DNA from: Bacteroidia bacterium
GTDB taxonomy: Bacteria > Bacteroidota > Bacteroidia > J057
Direction of reading: 5' to 3'
NCBI GenBank assembly: GCA_030430575.1
Contig: JAUIKF010000001.1
Location: 186,001-250,000, forward strand
Length of the DNA: 64,000 nucleotides
Position numbers and translations under genes: made by a program. The notes beneath the pieces were generated by a model. It did no database searches. It was not told the origin of the DNA and worked only from the letters and a program-made list of their open reading frames with translations. Positions 51,101-59,611 of the stretch are shown in pieces. Each line of letters opens with the position of its first letter. The first letter of the stretch is position 1.

Positions 51101-52215
51101 ACACTTAATCCAGGATAATGAATTTTGAACGGATTCTGTCTGATGTTAACCTTGATGATCCCCTGGGAGCTGGTGATCCACAGATTCTCCTGGTAATCCA
51201 GAAAAGCATTGGCAAAAAATCCCGAATTCTTTAGGTCACATAGTTTCTCCAGTCCATACGCCTTTAGGCGCACGCCATCATTGTCTGTGATCAGTAGGCT
51301 ATCCAGGGTCGTGAATACAGTAAAGTCCGGATGCTCTAACATGATCTTGTGGAGTTTTTCTGGAACGGTTCCTGGTGGCGCAAATGGCACCAAGCTATCG
51401 CCTTGCAAGATGTAATTTCGATTGGTTCGTCTTGTTTTGACCGCCAGTCGGGGCACGCCATCGACGACTTCCAAAGAGGTGAGGCGGCCGGGCAGTTGCA
51501 TCGGGATCTGGTATTCCTCTTTGACCTCCTGCTGGTCCACCCGCAAGAGCTTTGTGCCATTGGCGATCCAGTATCCGCCTTCTTTGGCAGGGCGGCACAC
51601 CATGCTCATCCACACCTCCCCAGATAAGGTGATCACCTCTGTCCACTCACCTGCTTCATATTTGAAATAGGTTCCCGAATGGGTGGCAATGACCAGGATT
51701 TCTTTTCGCGGATCAGGGTTGATCACAAATTCGACATCCGCCAACCCGAATCTTTCACCCGATACCGATTTCATGGAAATTACCTGCCCTGATTCCAAAT
51801 CGATGACTCCACAAGAATCTCCCGCCATCGTATTCGCCCGGTTGGCATACCAAAGTCTCCCGGCATCGTCGAACGCCATCGTCGCGACCATCGGTTGTTG
51901 TAAATCAAGGTCTTCATGCTGCCAGGATTGAAACCGAATACCGTCATATCGGTATATCTCACTCGTTGATGAAAACCACAAGTACCCCTGTTTGTCCTGC
52001 CGGATCTCGAGCATCATTTTGGTTGGCGCCCCATTTTCAATGCCGATTTGCTGTAGGTCAAACAAATAATTCTGCGCAGATGCTGAAAGGCTAAATAAAA
52101 AAATAAGAAGCAGTAGGTATTTAATGCAAATATGATAGTATGGCGTCTGATTTTGAATAAAAGAGCCATATAAAGCCTTGCTTGTTCTGATAGTTTTAAT
52201 TTTATTAAATTCCAT
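48109..52215 (-). CDS. Hybrid two-component system sensor/regulator (HTCS)
   Basis: A 1368-residue one-protein signalling system. An N-terminal signal anchor (KYLLLLIFLFSLSASAQ) leads to a periplasmic double propeller made of Reg_prop repeats (EIRQDKQGYLWFSS, DENGIFWLASMDGG, DEYQTLWLPSSQG). A Y_Y_Y domain follows (about 715-770), then a membrane helix (about 778-798). The cytoplasmic part has HisKA with H854 in NITHEFRTPL, an ATPase domain (about 960-1060, DTGIGM and GTGIGLSLV), a receiver with D1168 in DLIISDVMMPQ, and a C-terminal AraC-type HTH (SRMSLYRKLKAL, then IAYQTGFSSLSHFSRTF). All catalytic residues are present. Such HTCS proteins usually sense glycans or small molecules and control adjacent genes; here the adjacent genes are the ATP-grasp pair and the C11 protease. 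Confidence 0.92.
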   Translation of the reverse strand: MEFNKIKTIRTSKALYGSFIQNQTPYYHICIKYLLLLIFLFSLSASAQNYLFDLQQIGIENGAPTKMMLEIRQDKQGYLWFSSTSEIYRYDGIRFQSWQHEDLDLQQPMVATMAFDDAGRLWYANRANTMAGDSCGVIDLESGQVISMKSVSGERFGLADVEFVINPDPRKEILVIATHSGTYFKYEAGEWTEVITLSGEVWMSMVCRPAKEGGYWIANGTKLLRVDQQEVKEEYQIPMQLPGRLTSLEVVDGVPRLAVKTRRTNRNYILQGDSLVPFAPPGTVPEKLHKIMLEHPDFTVFTTLDSLLITDNDGVRLKAYGLEKLCDLKNSGFFANAFLDYQENLWITSSQGIIKVNIRQNPFKIHYPGLSVPGLGVLDGELVISEPFSDGIVNKHPEFEGRSKMVLSFFVDKADRTWMGTVRPYIAVYDPEKAYTTHIHLQKGHWSEYVYQNATTGNYWVSTNQGLYVLESEEPGLENYRMGRSILPDLGKPNLARDFYHNQEGIWVATKQGLFLINAEKEEWTEHFSRSNGFPAQALTSLHEDENGIFWLASMDGGLLRWDRENDEVRQFSVDDGFPSNSVSAVFEDEYQTLWLPSSQGLIAFDKTTYATTVYHASDGIASNRFNPLAHDQAEDGTIYLGTSRGITSFHPRGLQQKKGRLVVPLYLSRLEVLENDQENFTDQTLAFKEDNKIVLKPNDRILRVEVALLDYEKSVDNQYAYKLSGKEEKWIQTRENRFTLLNLPYGQYILKVKARGPSGIWTENNLEIPIEVLKPIYLRTYFLLSVAMLAILLVVVFVRYRVRFLKKIQKQLEREVDKRTRQIRSDKQIIETQAKELRAMDKAKSRFFSNITHEFRTPLTLIIGPVEQLLNEDLPKAALHRLSGVAKNARQLLTLINQLLDLSKLEGGQMKIEVSHGDIVHYTSELIRRFQPLAEKKDQKLFFNSALDSWETHFDKDKWNKIIYNLVSNAIKFTPNEGRIELRLEKVKRGENEFIHLMVKDTGIGMDKEALNRIFDRFYQVDASSTRLQGGTGIGLSLVKELVELQEGTISAKSESNIGTTFTIELPVVSIESPLQNRHLLEEEILPPVLEEPILAPNQVNEENSQAPLLEEESEKLTLLLIEDNVEMRAYIRECIDESTYQIIEARDGQEGIKEALTQMPDLIISDVMMPQKNGFEVVRAIRTNFITSHIPIILLTAKASLESRLTGFKRGADAYLTKPFSPQELTLRIQKLIEIRRMLQARYANLEVLPQNNSEHFDAEDEFMIKLKKIITENLQDHNFSPDFISKQFGVSRMSLYRKLKALTNQGISDVIRSVRLEVASNLIQEGQLNLSEIAYQTGFSSLSHFSRTFKKAYGRSPSDLKGTRS

Positions 52216-52255
52216 TCCGTGTTGGATTAAAGGAAGTTAAGGTGTTGCTGCCTAT

Positions 52256-52339
52256 TCATTTGTTTAGTTGAAATCCATACCCATCATCACGGTTCAGCCC
52301 TCTATCCGTACCAATCCAGAGGTAGCCCTTTTTGTCTTG
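52256..52339 (-). pseudogene. Remnant of a sensor beta-propeller repeat
   Basis: The minus strand reads QDKKGYLWIGTDRGLNRDDG, then YGFQLNK and a stop. This is a textbook Reg_prop blade (QDxxGxLWIGTxxGLxRxDG), but stops lie immediately upstream and no gene contains it. The rest of this 242-base spacer shows nothing else. I take it as the last trace of a second propeller kinase or a decayed duplication of the adjacent HTCS N-terminus. Confidence 0.65.
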
Positions 52340-52457
52340 GATTTACCCTTAATTTGTTGCATATCTATCATACTAGCCTTTGGCAAAAATTTCAATTTTG
52401 AGTGCAAAGGCAAGAAATACTCTGGTAAAGATCAAACATCTCTGGTGTTCATTTAAA

Positions 52458-53756
52458 TCACCACCGATAATCATTCACCCCTCCCTTGCTCCCATTCTCC
52501 TCATCAAACAAAAAATCGAGGTATTCGAAGAAGTTTTCCACCTTTCCATTCCCTTCAATACCTCCATCCTTGCACCAATCATAGAAGCCATAAGCATTAG
52601 GGAAGTGCCCCCGATCTCTAGAATGAAACCACGTAATATGTGACCAAAAGCTTCTTCCAGTCTGGGAATAGACTTTATCACCAAGCGGAAAGATCAGGTA
52701 AGCCCCATGTTTGCCTTCCTGAAAATCAGGCGCAGTGGGAAGAAAGCCTTCTCCATAATAGGGAAAGGCCAATTGGGAGGTTTCGAGGTCGCCGCCAGGA
52801 TTGTGGTAGTAGTTGATTGATTCTTCAACGATCTCCATAATATGCGCCTTTTTTTCACTGGCTAGCAATCTTGCCAATTCGTCTATGCTTGTTTTCACCG
52901 CTTCAATCGCTGAATTATCAAAAAGCCCCCAAGAGGCCCATCGCTGGCTGTCGTACACCTCCTCAATGATCAAGCTCGCGAATTCACGAGGCGTCATCTC
53001 CAAAGGATTCAAATCCTTTTCCATCCCGCCTTCAAAATGGCTAGAACCTTGGCTCACGCCATTTCCTTTTTGAGAAAGCCTACCCAAAATCTGGTCATAA
53101 GCCCACGCCCCTGACAGCGGTGCTGATGCAATGACATAGTCGGCAGAAAATGCCGTGTCGCTGGGGCGCCATTCATACAGGTTCTCCAATCCTGCCATGG
53201 AACAGACGTCCAAACCCAGGATGTCGACGGACTCTGATTGTGTCAGTACGTCTCTAAGTTCGGCTGGAAAAAGGCGATCCGCCGTGCCTGCTTCAGCATC
53301 TGGACACATGCTCGCCCCATTTCCGTGTGACCGAAGCGCCAGCATATAATGCTTGGCAGGGTAATTCGCCTTGCAGAATTGGATAAAACGCTTGAGCAGA
53401 TCGGCGTCGCCCATATTGGCCTCATACAACGTATGGACGTTGATTTCAGGAAGGATCTGGCCTCCATCCAGTTCTTCATACGTATCGGCTTCCAGCTGAT
53501 ATAGCCGTGTGTCTGTAAAGTTTTCCCCTAAGGTTGTCGAATCCTCTGAATACCCTTCTACCCGATCAATCAAGGTAATGACCTCATATCCATCGGCAGT
53601 TTTTCCTTGAATCATTTCCCCTATATCACTTAGCAAGTCTGTCTCTGAGGAATTGGAGCCTACGGCGTAGTACATGATGGTCCATCCATTAACTTTCTGA
53701 GCGAGACAGAGAGTAGGCAAAATTAACCAAATGATCCAAACCGTCCATTTTTTCAT
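52458..53756 (-). CDS. Secreted clostripain-family (C11) cysteine peptidase
   Basis: The 432-residue precursor has a signal peptide (KKWTVWIIWLILPTLCLAQ). The C11 core follows: TIMYYAVGSNSSETDLLSDI starts the caspase-like sheet, H144 in LRSHGNG and C185 in LDVCSMAGLE form the expected dyad, and APLSGAWAYDQIL is a further family segment. The C-terminal region is aromatic-rich and ends in NDYRW without a T9SS sorting domain, so the enzyme may stay in the periplasm or outer membrane. C11 peptidases cut after basic residues. It lies behind the HTCS remnant and is divergent from groES across 55 bases. Its 5' end and first codons match those of the AT-rich gene at 45350. Confidence 0.87.
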   Translation of the reverse strand: MKKWTVWIIWLILPTLCLAQKVNGWTIMYYAVGSNSSETDLLSDIGEMIQGKTADGYEVITLIDRVEGYSEDSTTLGENFTDTRLYQLEADTYEELDGGQILPEINVHTLYEANMGDADLLKRFIQFCKANYPAKHYMLALRSHGNGASMCPDAEAGTADRLFPAELRDVLTQSESVDILGLDVCSMAGLENLYEWRPSDTAFSADYVIASAPLSGAWAYDQILGRLSQKGNGVSQGSSHFEGGMEKDLNPLEMTPREFASLIIEEVYDSQRWASWGLFDNSAIEAVKTSIDELARLLASEKKAHIMEIVEESINYYHNPGGDLETSQLAFPYYGEGFLPTAPDFQEGKHGAYLIFPLGDKVYSQTGRSFWSHITWFHSRDRGHFPNAYGFYDWCKDGGIEGNGKVENFFEYLDFLFDEENGSKGGVNDYRW

Positions 53757-53760
53757 GTGA

Positions 53761-53791
53761 TTGTGTTAATTAGTAGTTGGTCATATATTTG
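53761..53791 (+). promoter_or_regulatory. Probable groES promoter
   Basis: TATATTTG at 53784-53791 matches the -7 consensus TAnnTTTG, and TTG at 53761-53763 lies 20 bases upstream as the -33 element. It precedes the GroES ATG at 53812 by 20 bases. Confidence 0.55.
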
Positions 53792-53811
53792 CCTCAACTT
53801 ACAAAAAACCT

Positions 53812-54195
53812 ATGGCGTTACATTTAGAGGGTCAGGATCTCAGCAAATTTATCGTAGTTGGCGATCGCTTATTGATTAAGCCCAAAACACCTCAGGACAG
53901 GACTAGAAGCGGACTTTTTCTCCCTCCTGGCGTAGCCGAGAAGGACAAGCTGCACAGTGGATATGTGCTCAAGGCTGGGCCAGGCTATCCCATCCCCACC
54001 GTCAATGAAATTGACGAGCCGTGGAAAGAGCGTTCCGATGAGGCGAAGTATGTGCCGCTCCAGGCCAAGGAAGGAGACCTCGCTGTTTATTTACAGAACA
54101 ATACATTTGAAATTGAATTTGATCAGGAGAAATATGTGATCGTGCCGCACTCAGCGGTGCTGATGTTGATCAGGGATGAGGAGCTGTTTGAGTAA
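53812..54195 (+). CDS. groES: GroES-like co-chaperonin
   Basis: A 127-residue chaperonin-10 family protein. The N-terminal strand is FIVVGDRLLIKPKTPQDRT, the mobile loop region is SGLFLPPGVAEKDKLHSGYV, and the closing strands are EKYVIVPHSAVLMLIRDEE. It is longer than the standard 95-97 residues because of an acidic insertion in the middle (IDEPWKERSDEAKYVPLQAK). No groEL gene is adjacent, and the usual groESL pair may lie elsewhere, so this could be an extra, divergent copy. It is expected in the cytoplasm. Confidence 0.82.
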   Translation: MALHLEGQDLSKFIVVGDRLLIKPKTPQDRTRSGLFLPPGVAEKDKLHSGYVLKAGPGYPIPTVNEIDEPWKERSDEAKYVPLQAKEGDLAVYLQNNTFEIEFDQEKYVIVPHSAVLMLIRDEELFE

Positions 54196-54300
54196 GAAAA
54201 TGAATAAATGAATAGATGAGTAAATGATAAAATGTTGGCAGGAAAGCTTCCTCATTTTATCATTTATTCATTTTATCATCTACTCATTTTTTCTTCATTA
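54196..54300. repeat. Degenerate ATGATAAAATG repeat with hairpin
   Basis: The spacer consists of AATGAATAAATGAATAGATG-like words followed by their reverse complements (CATTTTATCATTTATTCATT), forming a long imperfect hairpin between converging groES and ppx. Similar words (GAAAATGATAGAATGATAAA) recur at 55199-55240 on the other side of ppx. Confidence 0.6.
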
Positions 54301-55194
54301 TCATCTACTCATTTTCTCCTCGAAGAGCCTTCTCACAATTCCGTCTGCTACGCCGATCTTGGGTACGACGACCTGGCGGATGCCTGTTTGGTTCATGACA
54401 AATAAAAAAATGTCGAGGGCAGGGACGATCACCTCGGCACGGTCGCGGTTGAGGTCTTGAAGATAGATGCGGTCTTCTATGTCGAGCGTGGCAATCAAGT
54501 CGCGTTCTTTTCGGATAAAATCGTACATCAAAGGCTCAAAGTGTCGATTGCCAGATCGTTTGAAGATGCGGTTGATATTCCCGCCAGATCCGATGATGTT
54601 TAAAGGGTTTTTGGGCGCAATTTCTGTCTGCATCCAGTCTGCCATTTCGTTCCAATCTTTTTCTTTGGCCATGTTTTGAAGGAGGCGGATCGTGCCAATT
54701 TTAAAGGATCGAGAAAGCACGATTTCGTCTTCTTTGAGCAAAGAAAGCTCCGTACTTCCTCCCCCTACATCTACATATAGGTGACTGAAGCGCGGATCAA
54801 GCACTTGCGTAAGCAGGGCTTTATTGGAAAGAATAAGGTCTGCTTCGGATTGACCGTCAATGATTTGGATGGTGATGCCACTCTCATCGCGGATGTGTTC
54901 AATCACCTGCTCGGCGTTGTCCGATTCGCGCATAGCAGACGTGGCACAAGCTCTAAAATCCTCTACCTCATAGACTTCCATCAAGTAGACAAACCCTTTC
55001 ATGGCTTTAGCAAAACGAGTCAAGCTCGCTTCTGAAATAGCCTGCTGGGTAAAAGCATCTAGCCCTAGCCGTACCGGAACTCGAAAAAGCTTCACTTTGC
55101 GAAATCGCGTGATTTGCCCATCTTCATCACCTTCTACATCAGCGATCAGCAAGCGGACACCGTTGGAACCTATATCTATTGCAGCAAGCCTCAT
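54301..55194 (-). CDS. ppx: Ppx/GppA phosphatase family protein
   Basis: A 297-residue ASKHA-fold enzyme. The first phosphate loop is AAIDIGSNGVRLLIADVEG, the second is HLYVDVGGGSTELSLL, and between them are CATSAMRESDNAEQVI and IQIIDGQSEADLI with the usual acidic catalytic residue (SEA). The length fits the catalytic two-domain form without the C-terminal HD domain of long GppA. Such enzymes hydrolyse inorganic polyphosphate or pppGpp in the cytoplasm. Its C-terminal bases overlap the hairpin repeat that separates it from groES. Confidence 0.88.
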   Translation of the reverse strand: MRLAAIDIGSNGVRLLIADVEGDEDGQITRFRKVKLFRVPVRLGLDAFTQQAISEASLTRFAKAMKGFVYLMEVYEVEDFRACATSAMRESDNAEQVIEHIRDESGITIQIIDGQSEADLILSNKALLTQVLDPRFSHLYVDVGGGSTELSLLKEDEIVLSRSFKIGTIRLLQNMAKEKDWNEMADWMQTEIAPKNPLNIIGSGGNINRIFKRSGNRHFEPLMYDFIRKERDLIATLDIEDRIYLQDLNRDRAEVIVPALDIFLFVMNQTGIRQVVVPKIGVADGIVRRLFEEKMSR

Positions 55195-55410
55195 GAGAAG
55201 AAAATGATAGAATGATAAAGTGAGTAGATGATAGAATGGGAAGAACTCCCTTTGGGACCAAAATAGGCAATTTTGACCAGAATCCCGGCAGATTTTTACC
55301 GCTTTATGTGGGGGAATTTAAGCTGTAATTATGCTAATATTCGGGAACCGCTCCTTTTTCCATTTTCATTTTGATTTTAATTTTCATTCTCCTTCTAATT
55401 TCTCCCCCTC

Positions 55411-57828
55411 ATGCTCCCTCATTATATCAAAGTCGCTTTTCGCAACCTCCTCCGCAACAAATTTTACAGCGCCATCAATATTCTTGGCTTGGCGGTAGGC
55501 CTCGCCTGTTTTGTCCTGATTCTCCTATTTGTTCAGGATGAACAGCAGTACGATCGCTACCATAGCAAGGCGGATCGTATTTACCGACTGGTAGAAAAGA
55601 TCGAAATGGAGGGACAAGGAGAAAATTCCAGTAGCAATCCGTTCCCGACGGGACCTGCCGTCCTCAATGACTATCCGCATTTGGTGGAGCATGTCGTGCG
55701 TTTTTTTAACTGGCAGACTGAGAAAATGACGCTGAATATCGGCGATCCTGAGGATCCGATTAGCATCAAAAAATTCAATGAACCCCATATCTTTTTTGCC
55801 GATTCTACGGCCTTTCAGGTATTTGACTTTCCCCTTGCCAAAGGAAATCCTGAAGCAGTGCTTAAGAACCCCAACTCTATCGTGCTGAGTCAACAGCTTG
55901 CAACCAAGTACTTCGGAGATGAGGACCCGATGGGGCAGCAGGTCTTATATGAAGGGCAATTGCCGCTGCTCGTGACAGGCGTCATGGATAAAGTTCCCGC
56001 ACAGTCTCACTTCCACATGGAAGCGTTGATTTCGTTCTCCACTTTGAAAACCATCGCTGGGCCCAATTTTGGCAGAAGCTGGGTATGGAATCCCAATTGG
56101 ACCTACATCCTGTTAAAGGAAGGCGTAGAACCCACAGAGTTGGAAGCGCAGTTTCCCTTATTTGTGGAAAAATATTACCCTGATTTCATCAAGACGCAGG
56201 TTACCCATTCCCTTCAACCGCTCACGGCTATTCACCTCACTTCCGACCTTGACTATGAGATTCGTCCTAACAATAAAAAGTCAAGCATTTATATTTTTAT
56301 GGCCATCGGCATCTTTATCCTGCTGATCGCTTGTATCAATTTCATGAACCTCGCCACAGCTCGCTCAGCTCGGCGTGCGCAGGAAGTAGGTATGCGAAAA
56401 GTGCTTGGCGCTAAGCGAGAGCAACTGATCTTTCAGTTTCTAGGCGAATCCATCTTGATGAGTGTCGCAGCCTTACTTGTCGCTATGGGCATAGTCAGAG
56501 CCCTTTTACCGATTTTTAATCAACTCACCGATAAAACCCTAGTTATGGACATGGTAATGAGTCCTTCTTTTGTCTTAATGCTGGTGGGAATTGGGTTAAT
56601 GACAGGAGTTGTCGCAGGACTGTATCCGGCCTTCTTCCTCTCCTCTTTCCTCCCTGCCAAGGTGATCAAAAGCAAATACGGGGCGATCAAAGGCAGTCGA
56701 TTTTTGCGAAAATCCTTGGTGGTGTTACAGTTTGCGATCTCTTTAGGATTAATCATAGGAACTGCTGTCATCTATCAGCAACATCAATACATGCAGTCTG
56801 CCGAGTTGGGATTTGAAAAAGAAGCTATCCTAATTATTCCTACCAAGCAGCCCATGATCCCCAAATATGAGGTATTCAAAGAGGCCTTACTCCAGCACCC
56901 AGACGTCCTCCACGTCTCTCATATGAACGAAATCATCGGGGTGCATCACAATATCCATGAGTACAATTATGAGGGAATGGAGCCAGGGCAGTGGATTTAC
57001 TTCCCCAGTCTCATCGTCGATGAGGACTTCTTGCAAGTCATGGACATAGAGCTTATTGCAGGGCGCAATTTCTCCGAATCTCATCCGACGGATGACACCC
57101 TGGCTGTATTGATCAATGAAGCCATGATCAAAGAGCTGGGCTGGGGAAGTCCAGAAGAGGTGCTGGACAAGCGCTTCAATACCATTCGCGGACGCGAGCG
57201 CGTCATCGGCGTCGTCAAGGACTTCAACGCCGTTTCGCTCAATGATCCTATTCGTCCCTTTGTCCTTGACATCGGAAATCTGCCTTTTTTCATGAAAAAC
57301 GTGGTGGTACGCTTTAATCCCAATAACCTGCAAGCGACGCTTAAACACATGGAGACCGCCTGGGCGGATGTGGCCCCCAATCATCCATTCGAATACTCTT
57401 TCCTGGGCGAGCAGCTCGACCAGCTCTATGCAAAAGAAAGTCGCCTGACCAACTTGGTAGCGTATTTCTCCATCCTGGCAGTCCTGATTGCCTGTCTGGG
57501 CTTATTTGCCCTGGCCTCTTTCACGGCAGAGCAACGCACAAAGGAAATTGGCTTGCGCAAAGTCCTCGGCGCTTCTGTGGGGAGCATCGCTCGCATGCTG
57601 GCCACTGACTTCGTCAAACTTGTCTTGATTTCAGGGGTACTCGCCTTTCCCGTGGCGTGGTACTTCATGCAGCAATGGCTGGATAGCTTCGCCTTCCACA
57701 CGGCCATGCCATGGTGGGTATTTGGGGTGAGCCTCCTCACAATCATGATCATCTCTGTGCTTACGGTGAGTTACCAGGCCGTCAAGGCGGGTCTGACCAA
57801 TCCTGCGGAGGCGCTGCAGGATGAGTAG
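55411..57828 (+). CDS. FtsX/MacB-like ABC transporter permease (second copy)
   Basis: An 805-residue paralogue of the permease at 17602. It starts MLPHYIKVAFRNLLRNKFYS, with an N-terminal membrane helix (about 21-43), a MacB-like periplasmic domain, three helices around 290-410 including EVGMRKVLGAKREQL, a second periplasmic domain and three C-terminal helices around 680-800 with EIGLRKVLGASVGSI. It ends TNPAEALQDE, matching TNPAEVLKDE of the first copy. There is no ATPase gene nearby. Members export lipoproteins, peptides or drugs, or act as mechanotransmitters; the substrate is unknown. Confidence 0.9.
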   Translation: MLPHYIKVAFRNLLRNKFYSAINILGLAVGLACFVLILLFVQDEQQYDRYHSKADRIYRLVEKIEMEGQGENSSSNPFPTGPAVLNDYPHLVEHVVRFFNWQTEKMTLNIGDPEDPISIKKFNEPHIFFADSTAFQVFDFPLAKGNPEAVLKNPNSIVLSQQLATKYFGDEDPMGQQVLYEGQLPLLVTGVMDKVPAQSHFHMEALISFSTLKTIAGPNFGRSWVWNPNWTYILLKEGVEPTELEAQFPLFVEKYYPDFIKTQVTHSLQPLTAIHLTSDLDYEIRPNNKKSSIYIFMAIGIFILLIACINFMNLATARSARRAQEVGMRKVLGAKREQLIFQFLGESILMSVAALLVAMGIVRALLPIFNQLTDKTLVMDMVMSPSFVLMLVGIGLMTGVVAGLYPAFFLSSFLPAKVIKSKYGAIKGSRFLRKSLVVLQFAISLGLIIGTAVIYQQHQYMQSAELGFEKEAILIIPTKQPMIPKYEVFKEALLQHPDVLHVSHMNEIIGVHHNIHEYNYEGMEPGQWIYFPSLIVDEDFLQVMDIELIAGRNFSESHPTDDTLAVLINEAMIKELGWGSPEEVLDKRFNTIRGRERVIGVVKDFNAVSLNDPIRPFVLDIGNLPFFMKNVVVRFNPNNLQATLKHMETAWADVAPNHPFEYSFLGEQLDQLYAKESRLTNLVAYFSILAVLIACLGLFALASFTAEQRTKEIGLRKVLGASVGSIARMLATDFVKLVLISGVLAFPVAWYFMQQWLDSFAFHTAMPWWVFGVSLLTIMIISVLTVSYQAVKAGLTNPAEALQDE

Positions 57829-57830
57829 AA

Positions 57831-57906
57831 GGAAGTTCTAGGTTTTAGGTTCTATGTCCTACGTTTTTCTTTAACCTAGAACCTAAAACATAGAACTTAG
57901 AACTTC
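57831..57906. repeat. Heptamer-repeat hairpin (RGTTYTA)
   Basis: AGTTCTA-GGTTTTA-GGTTCTA-TGTCCTA units are followed by their reverse complements, making a hairpin of about 30 bp per arm between the permease and the metallo-hydrolase genes. Related heptamers occur at 34467-34497, 41593-41625, 59613-59660 and 59957-59975. Confidence 0.65.
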
Positions 57907-57997
57907 CCCCATTTCCCCTCATTATGCGATTTCGTGACGCGTGATCAATCAGTAGGTTAAAGGTTTATTTCTGTAAACCATTTTTAACCAAAAACTG

Positions 57998-59611
57998 ATG
58001 ATGAAAGCACAACAACACTTCACTGTCTTTTTGATCATTACTGCCATATGCTTATCTGCTTGCAAATCCGATGATCCGCCTCCTCCGCCTCCACCTGTAG
58101 CTGCTGCAACCATTTCCAATCTTCAGGTAACTGATATTGCTGACAATGGAAATGGTCTTGACTTGCAGGTGGCTTTTGATGGGGTAAATGATGAAAAGAA
58201 GGTTGAGGCGTATCGGGTATTTGTGGTAAAATCGGGCGCTGTTGCTGGTTTTTCCCTAGACATGGCGGAACAGCTTAGTGCGGATCGCTATACGACTTTT
58301 GCCAAGCAAGGAGGCGCGATCCGGCAATCTTTGCCAGCTGATGCATCTGACACTGACGGTGATCCCGTCGCCAATGATGTTTCCTATCAGGTTTTTATCA
58401 TGAGCGTGGCTGACGGAACTATCGCTACGATCAACGCCTTGTCTGATGCTTCTGACGAAATTACGCTCACTTCACCTCCCAACCCCACTTCTGCCTCTCC
58501 TGCCGGAAAGCCTTCAGGCGCCGACATTGACAATTTTGGTGATGGCCGTGATTTGGAAGTACAATTCCCGGCGGCGATGGAGGAGAATCTAGTGGATCAC
58601 TACCGCATGATCGCGGTCCCAGCGGCAAGCGCTAGTAGCTTTTCACTTAACAATGCCAATTCTTTGGCACAAGATCGGTATACAGTCGTTGACAAAACGG
58701 GCACGGATTTGACGGCTACCTTTGAGAAAACGACCAAAGACAGTGAGGGAAATGACATCGCAGATGACACTGACTATCAGGTCTTTGTACTGTCAGTAGC
58801 GGATGGAGTCACCGCTACTGTCAACGCCATTTCTGAGGTCTCAGACGTCATTTCAATGAAACGCGTGACAACTGTGGATGTAACTTACATTTCCAATGAT
58901 GGGGTGATGATTTCGGATGGGGATAAAGTGGTATTAATAGATGCGATTCATCGCATGGACGCCAGTTCAGGCTGGATTACCCCTCCCCTCTCCGAGATCA
59001 CCAAAATTGAAAACGCCAATGCGCCTTATGATCAGGTGGACTTGGTTTTGGTGACGCACAATCATGGGGATCATTATTCCATTGCTGCTATCAACAACCA
59101 TTTAACCAATAATCCACACGCACGCCTGATCGCTCCGCCTCAAGTGGCAGCCAATTTCCCAGGCTCCTCCCAAATCGTGTCTATCGCCCCCGCACGTGGT
59201 CAAAAAGACTCTACAACCGTTAATGGCGTGAAGGTGACTGTCCTACATATGGCCCATTTTATCCCGCCTAATAGCAGTGGATGGCCTTCAATGGAAAACT
59301 ATGCCTACATCGTCGAGGTGGGCGGTAAACGTTTCCTCCATCTCGGTGATAATGCCATGACGACGGCCAATCTCAAAAACCTTAAGATCGCTGAGGAAGA
59401 GCAAATTGACGTAGTCATGTTGCCTACCATCTTTTCGTCGGTACACCTGACGCCGCAGGCCAGAGATGCCATGCAAGCACATATTGCACCTAAGCACATC
59501 ATTGCTCTGCACATCTTCCAAAGTTCTATTGGGCAGATCACTTTTAACATCAAAGGGATTTATCCAGATGCGACGATCTTCACAACGCCGTTTGAGGTGA
59601 TGAGCTATTAG
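57998..59611 (+). CDS. Metallo-beta-lactamase-fold lipoprotein with two N-terminal repeat domains
   Basis: The 537 residues start with a lipoprotein signal ending LSAC, followed by a proline run (DDPPPPPPPV). Two homologous domains (about 38-160 and 165-285) share NGLDLQVAF/DGRDLEVQFP, AYRVFVV/HYRMIAV, YQVFIMSVADG/YQVFVLSVADG and a LSDASD/ISEVSD ending, a fibronectin-like layout. The C-terminal domain (about 290-537) is an MBL fold of the UlaG/lactonase-like type: the metal motif THNHGDH has H354, H356, D358 and H359, with HMAHF and LGDNAM further on. It is probably anchored in the outer membrane. A second ATG lies one codon downstream. The substrate is unknown. Confidence 0.85.
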   Translation: MMKAQQHFTVFLIITAICLSACKSDDPPPPPPPVAAATISNLQVTDIADNGNGLDLQVAFDGVNDEKKVEAYRVFVVKSGAVAGFSLDMAEQLSADRYTTFAKQGGAIRQSLPADASDTDGDPVANDVSYQVFIMSVADGTIATINALSDASDEITLTSPPNPTSASPAGKPSGADIDNFGDGRDLEVQFPAAMEENLVDHYRMIAVPAASASSFSLNNANSLAQDRYTVVDKTGTDLTATFEKTTKDSEGNDIADDTDYQVFVLSVADGVTATVNAISEVSDVISMKRVTTVDVTYISNDGVMISDGDKVVLIDAIHRMDASSGWITPPLSEITKIENANAPYDQVDLVLVTHNHGDHYSIAAINNHLTNNPHARLIAPPQVAANFPGSSQIVSIAPARGQKDSTTVNGVKVTVLHMAHFIPPNSSGWPSMENYAYIVEVGGKRFLHLGDNAMTTANLKNLKIAEEEQIDVVMLPTIFSSVHLTPQARDAMQAHIAPKHIIALHIFQSSIGQITFNIKGIYPDATIFTTPFEVMSY

